A stretch of 64,000 nucleotides of DNA from Paractinoplanes maris. Lineage in GTDB: Bacteria > Actinomycetota > Actinomycetes > Mycobacteriales > Micromonosporaceae. Shown piece by piece: positions 17,243 through 24,544 of this stretch; positions within the stretch are counted from its first letter, which is position 1, and every line of letters starts with the position of its first letter. The translations under genes and the position numbers were made by a program. The DNA lies in NCBI RefSeq assembly GCF_023544465.1, contig NZ_JALPVL010000014.1:248001-312000 (forward strand). Direction: 5' to 3'. The notes below the pieces were generated by a model, which worked only from the letters and a program-made list of their open reading frames with translations, was not told where the DNA came from and did no database searches.

Positions 17243-17530
17243 TCAGAACGGGGGTGCGTCCTCGCCCATCAACACCAGGGTGACGCCGCCTTTGCCGGTC
17301 TTGACGTTCTGCACGACTACCTTGCCGGTGCTGCCGTCGGGCAGCTCCAGCACGAAAGTCTTGCCCACGGCATTCTTCGGAAGTTTGCCGGCGTCGTTCG
17401 CGGGCCGGAAATCGCCGGCCCACGGCGGAATTCCGCCCTTGCGGGCCGGCTCGGTGAAGAGCGCGGCGGTGCCGGCCATCCGGGTGCCGTCCGGGGAAAG
17501 AAGTGTCGAGGCGCTGCGAAAGGTAGCCAT
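17243..17530 (-). CDS. Small basic protein of unknown function
   Basis: 95 residues from ATG at 17530; a TTG at 17539 preceded by GGGGGA is an alternative. The sequence runs MATFRSASTLLSPDGTRMAG, then GGIPPWAGDFRPAND and a beta-rich end VGKTFVLELPDGSTGKVVVQ, ending LVLMGEDAPPF. The C-terminal half looks like a small beta barrel. I do not recognise it. It is divergent from the 57-residue gene at 17741, with 210 bases between them. Confidence 0.65.
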   Translation of the reverse strand: MATFRSASTLLSPDGTRMAGTAALFTEPARKGGIPPWAGDFRPANDAGKLPKNAVGKTFVLELPDGSTGKVVVQNVKTGKGGVTLVLMGEDAPPF

Positions 17531-17740
17531 ATACGGCAAGGCTATCCCCCACGGGGCCCTTTCGCCGCATGAGCGTAGCGTGTTGGCACCGACGAGGCGC
17601 TTTTTCTTCCGGCGCCATCCGGAGTCCCGAGGGCCCCGGTCGTCTGCTGTCCGCGGGACCCGCGGGGCGTACGCTGAACTCAGTCGCTCCAGACTCCGGC
17701 GGCCTCGGTTCACCGCCGGTCGCCCACCAAGAGAGCAGAA

Positions 17741-17914
17741 ATGACGATATCCAAGGCAGCTGTGATCGCCCTTCTCCGCGAACGCGGTCAGCACCAGAGG
17801 GCCGAGTTCGTCGACCGGCAACTGCCCGAGCGCATCGATCTGGCGCGGCACGGCGGCCTCCTGGCCACACTCCACATCGATCCGGCCGAGCTGACTCCGA
17901 CCGAACCCGCGTAA
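17741..17914 (+). CDS. 57-residue conserved-type small protein
   Basis: ATG at 17741 with GAGAG a few bases upstream and TAA at 17912. The protein begins MTISKAAVIALLRERGQHQR, continues AEFVDRQLPERIDLARHG and ends HIDPAELTPTEPA. It reads as two helices and a short tail. The MTISKxAV-x-LLRERG opening is one I associate with small proteins of Actinoplanes-type genomes. Function unknown. Codon usage matches the neighbours, and the competing leftward frame on the other strand has no ribosome site. Confidence 0.72.
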   Translation: MTISKAAVIALLRERGQHQRAEFVDRQLPERIDLARHGGLLATLHIDPAELTPTEPA

Positions 17915-17927
17915 GGGGCGGGCTCGG

Positions 17928-18413
17928 TCAGTCCCGCTCGCGGGAATGGCTCCGTACCAGCGCGGACAGCTCCTCGGCGAGCGTCCCCAGGCTCTCACCG
18001 CGATAGACGCCCGCCAGCTCGTCCAGGAGCAGGGCCGTGACCGCCGCTTGAGTAGTCGTCAGCAGGACGCCCGCCGACCGGTCACCGCGGCCCAGCCGCT
18101 CACGCAGACCCTCGGTGTATTCATCGCGGTTGAGCGGATTGCCGGCGACATCCCGCGCCGCCGCCGTGGGGCGGGGCGGCACAAGGTCGGCGGTCGCGGC
18201 CGAACTGAACCGGGCGTGCTCGGGGCAGTAATCGGTCTGGCGGACCTGATCCGCGGTCCAGCCGACAGCGTGATCACGCGCCCAGAGTTTGGCGTCCGTG
18301 TCGTTCCGCCACGCCTCGATGGGTGGCGGCTCCAACTGGATCGGGCATCCCGCCACGTCGCAACTGATCACGACCCGCCGCTGCGCGGCTCCCCTGGACA
18401 AGTGGATGCTCAC
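17928..18413 (-). CDS. Zinc-ribbon-like protein of unknown function
   Basis: 161 residues from GTG at 18413, preceded by AGCAGG. The first half has CDVAGC and, about 35 residues later, a YCPEH segment, plus WARDHAVGWT, which together look like a treble-clef or ribbon zinc site. The second half (from about 95) is helical: NRDEYTEGLRERLG, then LLTTTQAAVTALLLDELAGV and TLAEELSALVRSHSRERD. I know no function. Longer upstream reading is open but lacks a start signal. It faces the 57-residue gene convergently, 13 bases apart. Confidence 0.7.
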   Translation of the reverse strand: MSIHLSRGAAQRRVVISCDVAGCPIQLEPPPIEAWRNDTDAKLWARDHAVGWTADQVRQTDYCPEHARFSSAATADLVPPRPTAAARDVAGNPLNRDEYTEGLRERLGRGDRSAGVLLTTTQAAVTALLLDELAGVYRGESLGTLAEELSALVRSHSRERD

Positions 18414-18532
18414 TACAGCCTGCTCTCGTGGTCGTCCCACCGTGCCGCTCCTGCCATGGTCGGCTGACGGAGCGCTCCGCGGGAACTCGATAGTACGTCC
18501 AAAGTGCAGACTCTCGAGCCGTCGGCCGGGGC

Positions 18533-19531
18533 TCACTCGTCCGGCCGGGGGCCGTCGCCGGGCGGCGTCGCGGGGTCGGTCACCGGGGAGCCGTGCGCGG
18601 GGCTGGGCTCCCGGGGTGGCGACCCGGGGGTTTCGTCCGTCGCGAGGTCGGCCGGGCGGCCGGTGCTGCTCGTCGCGGTCAGCGCCGCGGCGAAGAGGAT
18701 CATCTGGTTGAGCGCGTTGAGGAAGACCAGCAGCCCGACCGAGCCGGCCACGAGGTGGTAGGTGGGGTTGGCCTCGGTGCGCTCCACATAGAGACGCCCG
18801 AGGGTCTTGAGCAATTCCAGACCGACCGCCACCATCAGGGCCGGGCCGAGGACACGGCGCACCGGCATCCGGATGCGGGGCAGTCCGGTCAGCGCGCCGG
18901 CGGCCAGCACGGTGTTCACCCCGAGGCCGAGCAGGAGCCCGACCGTGGCCGGCACCCACCGCGACGGGGTGGCACCGGCGTCGGCCGCGTCCACCAGCCG
19001 GTTGGCGACGTTGGTGGTCACGAAGGCGATCAACAGTGACGCGGCCGCCAGGATGCCCATCCCGGCCAGGACGAGGAAGTCGACGAGCACGCGGACGACG
19101 AGGCGGCCCGGATATTCGGTCAGTTCCCAGATCCGGCGGATCGACGAGCGCAGGACGTCGACCCAGAACCACCCAGCGATCGGCAACCCGACGAAGGCGA
19201 TGACCCCGACGGTGTTGCGGGCGTTGCGCAGCATCTGGACATCGAAATGAGGCAGGTTCTCCGCGGCGTACCGTTCGACCGATCGCAGCACCGCCGGGTC
19301 GTCCAGGAGGAAGCCGAAGACCGACACCCCCAGCAGGCCGAGCGAGAACGTGGCGAAATACGAGTAGTACGTCACGGCCGCCGAAAGCCGGCCACCGTCG
19401 GCCTCGTCGTACCGGATCACCGCCCGGACCACATGATCCAGCCAGCCGAAACGGCGGCGCAGGCGCCGCCAGGCCATCGGGATCGATCGTGCGAACCGCC
19501 GAGATGTCACGGGGCCCGTGTACCCCCGCAT
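18533..19531 (-). CDS. YihY/virulence factor BrkB family membrane protein
   Basis: 332 residues from ATG at 19531; GTG at 19510 or ATG at 19477 are alternatives. After a basic N terminus, the family motif RYDEADGGRLSAAVTYYSYF appears at about 45-65, followed by six predicted membrane segments. These include IAFVGLPIAGWFWVDVLRSS, VGLLLGLGVNTVLAAGALTG and the last pair ending LNQMILFAAALTA. The C-terminal 45 residues are a Pro/Asp-rich cytoplasmic tail. The family resembles BrkB/UPF0761. Its transport function is unsettled. It is divergent from the ThuA gene. Confidence 0.88.
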   Translation of the reverse strand: MRGYTGPVTSRRFARSIPMAWRRLRRRFGWLDHVVRAVIRYDEADGGRLSAAVTYYSYFATFSLGLLGVSVFGFLLDDPAVLRSVERYAAENLPHFDVQMLRNARNTVGVIAFVGLPIAGWFWVDVLRSSIRRIWELTEYPGRLVVRVLVDFLVLAGMGILAAASLLIAFVTTNVANRLVDAADAGATPSRWVPATVGLLLGLGVNTVLAAGALTGLPRIRMPVRRVLGPALMVAVGLELLKTLGRLYVERTEANPTYHLVAGSVGLLVFLNALNQMILFAAALTATSSTGRPADLATDETPGSPPREPSPAHGSPVTDPATPPGDGPRPDE

Positions 19532-19591
19532 CAGGTTGCCTACGCCGCGGCGAGGTGGGCGCGGGTGGGCTCGGTCTGATAGGCGTTGGGG

Positions 19592-20296
19592 ATGCCTAAC
19601 GCTTTGGTGGTCCGTGGCGGCTGGGAAGGCCATCAGCCGGTCGAAGCCACCGACTTCTTCCTTCCCTTCCTGGCCGGCAACGGCTTCGAGGTCCGGGTCA
19701 GCGACTCGACGGCCGTCTATGGCGACGGTCCGGTGATGGCGGGGACCGATCTGATCGTGCAGTGCGTGACCATGTCGTCGATCGAGCGGGACGCGCTGGA
19801 CGGGCTGCGGGCCGCGGTGGCGGCCGGCACCGGCTTCACCGGGTGGCACGGTGGTATCGCCGACTCGTTCCGCGCCTCGTCGGACTATCTGCAGCTGGTC
19901 GGGGGCCAGTTCGCAACCCATCCGGGCAAGGACCCGGCCGATCGTCGCGGCGACGAGACCGACAACTTCCTGACCCATACGGTGGAGCTCACCGAGGCCG
20001 GCCGGGAGCATCCGATCACGGCCGGGCTCGACGACTTCGAACTGACCACCGAGCAGTACTGGGTGCTGCACGACAACCTCATCGACGTCCTCGCCACGAC
20101 CACCCACCCCGTCCGGCCGTGGCATCCGTGGCACCGCCCGATCACCTCGCCGGCCATCTGGACCCGGCAGTGGGGGCAGGGCCGGATCGTCGTCACCACA
20201 CCCGGCCACAACCTCGACGTGCTCCGGAACGCCACCGTACGTACCGTGATCGAAAGGGGCATGCTGTGGGCGAGCCGCACCGCGTCGGGATCGTAG
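19592..20296 (+). CDS. ThuA domain protein
   Basis: 234 residues from ATG at 19592; a TTG six bases upstream is also in frame. It is a class I glutamine-amidotransferase-like fold: LVVRGGWEGHQP, then TDLIVQCVTMSSIERDALDG, GTGFTGWHGGIADSF, LQLVGGQFATHPG and the late EQYWVLHD and WGQGRIVVTTPGHN. ThuA proteins usually sit with sugar-metabolism dehydrogenases. Here the gene overlaps the next one, a Gfo/Idh/MocA oxidoreductase, by 31 bases, so they act in one pathway. The carbohydrate substrate is not known. Confidence 0.9.
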   Translation: MPNALVVRGGWEGHQPVEATDFFLPFLAGNGFEVRVSDSTAVYGDGPVMAGTDLIVQCVTMSSIERDALDGLRAAVAAGTGFTGWHGGIADSFRASSDYLQLVGGQFATHPGKDPADRRGDETDNFLTHTVELTEAGREHPITAGLDDFELTTEQYWVLHDNLIDVLATTTHPVRPWHPWHRPITSPAIWTRQWGQGRIVVTTPGHNLDVLRNATVRTVIERGMLWASRTASGS

Positions 20297-21372
20297 GCAC
20301 CGGGTGGATCTCCGGCGCCTACCTCGAGACGTTGCGTGACCACCCGTCCGTGACGATCGCGGCCGTGGCCGATCTCGACGCCGCGCGGGCCGCCGCGGTC
20401 GCCGACGGTATCGCCGGCTGCCGTGCCCAGCCGGTCGACGAACTCCTGCGCGACGACTCCGTCGACACGGTTCTCAATCTGACCGTCCCCGCGGCACACG
20501 CTTCGGTCGCGCTGGGTGCCATCGCCCAGAACAAGCAGGTGTACGGCGAGAAGCCCCTGGCCGCCGACATGCCGGCGGCCCGTGCCCTCGTGGAGCGGGC
20601 CGCCGCGTCGGGTGTCGGGATCGGGTGCGCGCCCGACACCGTGCTGGGAACCGGTGTCCAGACCGCCCGCGCGGTCATCGACGCCGGGGTGATCGGGCGG
20701 CCGTTGTCCGCCGTCGCGGTGATGGCGACGCCCGGCCACGAACGCTGGCATCATCAGCCCGACTTCTACTACCGGCCCGGCGGGGGCCCGTTGCTCGACA
20801 TGGGTCCCTATTACCTGACCGCTCTCGTCCAGTTGCTCGGCCCACTGGTCGCCGTCACCGGCGCCTCCTCCCGCCGGCGTCCGACGCGGGTGATCGGCTC
20901 CGGGCCGCGGGCCGGTGAGCGGATACCGGTGTCGGTCGACACCCACGTGACCGGAGTCCTGCACCACGCGAGCGGGGCGCTCTCCACGATCACCACCAGC
21001 TTCGACGCGGTCCGCACCACGGCCGCCCCGATCGAAGTGCACGGCGAGACCGGCTCGCTGGCCGTTCCCGACCCCAACCTGTTCGCCGGCGACGTCCGCC
21101 TGTTCGAACTGGGTGCCGCCGAGTGGCGCACGGTGCCGCCGTCGGCCGGATACGCGGACGCCGCCCGGGGCATCGGCCTGCTCGACATGCTCACCGCGCC
21201 GGCGCCCCGGGCGAGCGGCGCCCTGGCCCTGCACGTGCTGGACGCCATGACGTCCCTTCTCCGCTCGGCCGAGGAGGGCCGCCGCGTCGAGCTCACCACG
21301 ACCGCCGAGAGGCCCGACCCGGTCCCGTTGATTCCGGCCGCGACCTGGCGTTCCGGGTGGCCTCGGGCCTGA
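20266..21372 (+). CDS. Gfo/Idh/MocA-family NAD(P)-dependent oxidoreductase
   Basis: 368 residues from GTG at 20266, with AAAGGGG six bases upstream inside the ThuA gene. The Rossmann fingerprint VGIVGTGWISGAY starts at about residue 7. The GEKPLAAD segment supplies the conserved EKP lysine. The GGGPLLDMGPYYLTALVQLL segment, with its Asp and Tyr, marks the C-terminal substrate domain. These enzymes oxidise or reduce sugars and inositols. The pairing with ThuA suggests modified-sugar metabolism (inference). A repeat-rich gap follows. Confidence 0.9.
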   Translation: MGEPHRVGIVGTGWISGAYLETLRDHPSVTIAAVADLDAARAAAVADGIAGCRAQPVDELLRDDSVDTVLNLTVPAAHASVALGAIAQNKQVYGEKPLAADMPAARALVERAAASGVGIGCAPDTVLGTGVQTARAVIDAGVIGRPLSAVAVMATPGHERWHHQPDFYYRPGGGPLLDMGPYYLTALVQLLGPLVAVTGASSRRRPTRVIGSGPRAGERIPVSVDTHVTGVLHHASGALSTITTSFDAVRTTAAPIEVHGETGSLAVPDPNLFAGDVRLFELGAAEWRTVPPSAGYADAARGIGLLDMLTAPAPRASGALALHVLDAMTSLLRSAEEGRRVELTTTAERPDPVPLIPAATWRSGWPRA

Positions 21373-21582
21373 CCTGGCGGCGGTCGGCTCCGGTTCAGCC
21401 CGACGGGGTGACCGGCCGGGGCGTCCGGGTCGGCCGTTGCATGCCGAGCCGGCCCCCGTACGCCTAGCCGGCCATTGCATGCCAGGCCGGGCCCCGTACG
21501 CCGGGCCGGGTTCGCATGCCGGGCCGGGTTCGCATGCCGGGTCGGCCGCGCCGGCGCTCACGGCAGCCCGAGTCGGATGCCA

Positions 21583-21594
21583 TTAACCGGTTAA
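21583..21594. promoter_or_regulatory. Perfect 12-bp palindrome TTAACCGGTTAA
   Basis: TTAACCGGTTAA is a perfect palindrome with the central CpG typical of LacI/GalR-type operators. It sits 31 bases upstream of the small-protein gene at 21626, in a region with no other AT-rich sequence. The cognate regulator is not in the immediate neighbourhood. Confidence 0.45.
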
Positions 21595-21625
21595 GAAGCA
21601 TTCCGTCGTGGGCATTCATACATAC

Positions 21626-21982
21626 ATGTCGATTGCTAACGAGGACCTGAGGAACTGTCCGGCCCGGATCACGCTCGACGCGGCCCAGCTCGCCTTCTTC
21701 AACGAGCTACCGACAGAGGCACCGAGCGTGCAGTCCGAGCTGGGCTGCGAGCTCGAACTGGGCCACGAGGGCTCACACGCTGCCCTCGGCCACCAGGTCG
21801 AGACCACGACGTGGTGGATCCAGTGGACGCTGAGCGCCTCCGAGATCAACCCCTACACCTGGTGCCCGGCCCGGAGCACGCCGCAGACCGACAGCCGCGA
21901 CGACCAGGATTGCGCCCTGTTCGACGGGCACCCCGGCCGGCATCTGACGAGCCGGCCGGCCTGGCAGGAAAGGGCAGCCTGA
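21626..21982 (+). CDS. Protein with duplicated Cys-GHxGxH motif, unknown function
   Basis: 118 residues from ATG at 21626; GTG at 21608 is in frame. Two similar metal-type motifs are visible: CELELGHEGSHAA at about 49-61 and CALFDGHPGRHLT at about 93-105, plus further cysteines (RNCPAR, YTWCPARS). The C-x(4-5)-GHxGxH pattern recurs in small actinobacterial proteins and suggests zinc binding. The rest includes the beta-type ETTTWWIQWTLS. No ribosome site is clear, so it may be leaderless. The TTAACCGGTTAA palindrome lies upstream. Confidence 0.65.
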   Translation: MSIANEDLRNCPARITLDAAQLAFFNELPTEAPSVQSELGCELELGHEGSHAALGHQVETTTWWIQWTLSASEINPYTWCPARSTPQTDSRDDQDCALFDGHPGRHLTSRPAWQERAA

Positions 21983-22083
21983 AGCGGTTCAGCCTGCAGC
22001 CGTTTTCGTCCATGCTCATGGCCAGGAAACCCGGCCGCCTGTGCGCTGGCGGCCCGAGGCGCTGCGCCGCCCTGGAACGCGGC

Positions 22084-22170
22084 CTGCTGCCGGTCGGCGG
22101 CCGGGTCGCTGCGCCGTCCCGGAACGCGGTCTGCTGCCGGTCGGCGGCCGGGTCGCTGCGCCGTCCCGGA
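22084..22170. repeat. 40-bp direct repeat with 47-bp period
   Basis: Bases 22084-22123 and 22131-22170 are identical over 40 positions, beginning CTGCTGCCGGTCGGCGGCCG, and are separated by seven bases. A third, diverged copy precedes them (about 22037-22083). The array lies in the gap between the small-protein gene and the PadR gene. No start codon and ribosome site support coding. Confidence 0.92.
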
Positions 22171-22228
22171 TGACCCACGCCGCGGGCCGGGCTATGGCGA
22201 TAGTCCGATGAACTGTATGTTGGCCGCC

Positions 22229-22570
22229 ATGGCGAGCATGCGGCGACCGAGTCTCCTGATCCTCTCGGCGCTCGCCCTGGGCCCGCTGCACGGATACGCG
22301 GTGATCAAGGAAGTTTCGCGGCTCTCGGCCGACCAGGTCCGCCTCGCCGCCGGCACGTTGTATGCGGCACTCGACCGGCTCAGCGACGAGGGTCTGGTCG
22401 AGGTCGACCGGGAGGAGACCGTCGACGGCCGGCTCCGCCGGTATTACCGGCTGACCGGTCCGGGCGCCACCGCGCTGGCCGCCGAGGCCGAGCAGATGCG
22501 CCGCGACGCGCAGATGGTGACTCAACGGCTGCGCGGGGCCGGCCCAGCCGGTGCTCCCAGTCCCGCCTGA
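22229..22570 (+). CDS. PadR-family transcriptional regulator
   Basis: 113 residues from ATG at 22229 (MASMRRPSLLILSALALGPL); earlier in-frame ATGs at 22208 and 22217 have no better signal. The winged helix is LLILSALALGPLHGYAVIKE, then VRLAAGTLYAALDRLSDEGL and RRYYRLTGPGATALA. PadR proteins usually repress the adjacent gene. Here the next gene, 21 bases downstream, is a membrane protein, a common actinobacterial pair. Just upstream, ATAGT and ACTGTAT around 22198-22219 form a loose inverted repeat that could be the operator. Confidence 0.9.
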   Translation: MASMRRPSLLILSALALGPLHGYAVIKEVSRLSADQVRLAAGTLYAALDRLSDEGLVEVDREETVDGRLRRYYRLTGPGATALAAEAEQMRRDAQMVTQRLRGAGPAGAPSPA

Positions 22571-22591
22571 CCGGCCACCGAAAGGATCCCC

Positions 22592-23650
22592 ATGGTCGAC
22601 GACACCCGCACCAGACGGCTGACCCGCGGATACCGTCGGTGGCTGATGGCCTATCCCCGCAGTTATCGGCGCGACCGCGGTCCGGAAATCCTGGCCACCC
22701 TGCTCGACGCCGCTGAGCCCGGCCGGTCCCGTCCGGCCGCCCGCGAGGCGGCCCGGCTGCTCCGGCACGGCCTCGGCCGGCGGGTCGCCGAGTTCGGGCG
22801 CCGGGCGTTCGTCGTGGCGGCGTTCGCGGCGGTGCTCGGCGGGCTCAGCGGCATCGCGCTCGGCTCCTGGCTGGCCTGGCGGGACGTCGACCCGATGGCG
22901 CCCACCAGGGCCGCGGCGCTCAGGCTCGCGCCCACGGTGCTGCCCGGCACCTTCGACAACAAAGCCGACCAGTACGGGCGCAGCACGTTCTGGAATCCGT
23001 ACAGCAAGAACAGCCTGCACGGCGGCACCGGGGTCCGGGCGGGCCGGACCAGCGTGACCGGGAACGTGCCGCCGGGCGTCGGCTTCGAGCAGGCCGCCGC
23101 CGCCGTCCAGCAGCAGATGCGGGCCCAGGGCTGGCGCGATGTGAAGACCACGGTTCACCGATATGGGCCGGCCACGTCACCCGCGGCCGATGCGGAGGTG
23201 ACCGGAACGCGCGACGGGTACCTCGCCGCAGTAGTTGTTTCGCCGGAGAACGGCATGGTCCTCGACCTGATGTGGGCCGAGCCGCCCGGCCACGTGCGCG
23301 ACACCGTCATCGGCGGTCTGGCCGGGGCTCTGTTCGGGGCGCTGCTCGGGCTGGCCACCTCGAAGCGCATGCGCCGCCACAGCCGGGGCCGGCAACGGGC
23401 GTACTCGTGGCTCTGCCTGACCACGCTGCTGATGCTCGCCCCGGCCACCCTGGGCAACATCCCGACCTCGACCGGCTCCCTGCTGGCCAACACCCATCGC
23501 AACGGCACCGGCCCCTCGGTCTATTGGGGCGGCTTCGTCATCTATGGGGCCGAGCCGCTGGCCATCCTCTCTCTGGTGCCGATCCTCGCCATCATCGTCG
23601 GCTGCCTCTGGCCACGCCCGGCGACCGCCCGCACCCCGACCACAGCCTGA
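22592..23650 (+). CDS. Membrane protein paired with PadR regulator
   Basis: 352 residues. The N-terminal 60 residues are cytoplasmic and basic (RLTRGYRRWLMAYPRSYRRD, a start common to PadR-linked permease-like proteins). Membrane segments are seen at about 75-95 (FVVAAFAAVLGGLSGIALGS), 235-255 (VIGGLAGALFGALLGLA), 275-295 and 320-345. A roughly 140-residue exported loop separates the first two. Function unknown. Start ATG at 22592 has GAAAGG upstream. It is very likely cotranscribed with the PadR gene. Confidence 0.8.
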   Translation: MVDDTRTRRLTRGYRRWLMAYPRSYRRDRGPEILATLLDAAEPGRSRPAAREAARLLRHGLGRRVAEFGRRAFVVAAFAAVLGGLSGIALGSWLAWRDVDPMAPTRAAALRLAPTVLPGTFDNKADQYGRSTFWNPYSKNSLHGGTGVRAGRTSVTGNVPPGVGFEQAAAAVQQQMRAQGWRDVKTTVHRYGPATSPAADAEVTGTRDGYLAAVVVSPENGMVLDLMWAEPPGHVRDTVIGGLAGALFGALLGLATSKRMRRHSRGRQRAYSWLCLTTLLMLAPATLGNIPTSTGSLLANTHRNGTGPSVYWGGFVIYGAEPLAILSLVPILAIIVGCLWPRPATARTPTTA

Positions 23651-23676
23651 CCACCCGAACCCGGACTGACGGCGGG

Positions 23677-24402
23677 TCAGTTCTGTGGCGCGGTGGTGGC
23701 CAGATAGACGGTGTTGGCCGACGTGCCGGCGGTCAGCGGGTTGGCGAAGGGCACCACGTGGGCGGCGGCCGTGGCGAAGGACTGCCGCAGGAGGGCGAGG
23801 AAAGCGTCGTCGGGGGCGTCGTCGGACCACAGTCCGAAAGCGCCGCCGGGGTGCAGGCGATCGGCCAGCCGGGTCAGGCCGGCCGGGGTGTAGAGGTCGG
23901 CGTGGGCCGGGTTCAGCACGTTGACCGGGGAGTGATCGATGTCGACCAGGATCGCGTCGAAGCGGCGGCCGGGGGTGGCCGGGTCGAATCCGGTGCCGTC
24001 GCGCAGCAGGGCGAAGAAATCACCCTCGAGCAGCGTGGTGCGGGGGTCGGCGGTGAGGGTGGCGGCCTCCGGGAGAAGCCCCTGGCGATGCCAGTCGATC
24101 ACCGGGCCCAGCGCCTCGACCACCGTCAGGGACCGCACCCGGTCATCGGCGAGAGCGGTGCGCGCGGTGTAGCCCAGGCCGAGACCGCCGACGACGACGT
24201 CCAGCGGAGCCTCGGGCAGGACGGCCAGGGTGAGCCGGGCCAGTTCCTCCTCGGCCACCGTGAACAGGCTCGACATCAGGTATTCGTCGTCGAGCTTGAC
24301 CTCGTACACCTCGGTCCGGGTCGTGGGGTCGAGGCGGCGCCGCAGGCTGATCTCGCCGATGCTGGTGGGGACCCAGGCCAGTTCCGCGAATCTCGGGTGC
24401 AT
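23677..24402 (-). CDS. Spermidine-synthase-like methyltransferase-fold protein
   Basis: 241 residues from ATG at 24402, which has AGAGGA upstream; an in-frame GTG at 24459 is less likely. The order is EVYEVKLDDEYLMSSLFTVA, VVVGGLGLGYTARTAL (nucleotide-binding turn), VVEALGPVIDWHRQGL, the acidic LVDIDHSPVN in place of the synthase DxxDP region, and GGAFGLWSDDAPDD. The fold is that of spermidine synthases, but the gatekeeper and aspartates differ, so the product may not be spermidine. It is divergent from the phospholipase-D-like gene. Confidence 0.78.
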   Translation of the reverse strand: MHPRFAELAWVPTSIGEISLRRRLDPTTRTEVYEVKLDDEYLMSSLFTVAEEELARLTLAVLPEAPLDVVVGGLGLGYTARTALADDRVRSLTVVEALGPVIDWHRQGLLPEAATLTADPRTTLLEGDFFALLRDGTGFDPATPGRRFDAILVDIDHSPVNVLNPAHADLYTPAGLTRLADRLHPGGAFGLWSDDAPDDAFLALLRQSFATAAAHVVPFANPLTAGTSANTVYLATTAPQN

Positions 24403-24544
24403 CGGGGTGTCCTCTCGGTTTCGCGCCCGATGTTCGGACAACGCGACACGTCCGACCATAGCCAGGTGCCCTTCGACGGCTGTCCCCGGTGCCGACCCCG
24501 GACCCTGAGGTGACGGGACGGCCGGTTTCCGGTGTAATCACGGC

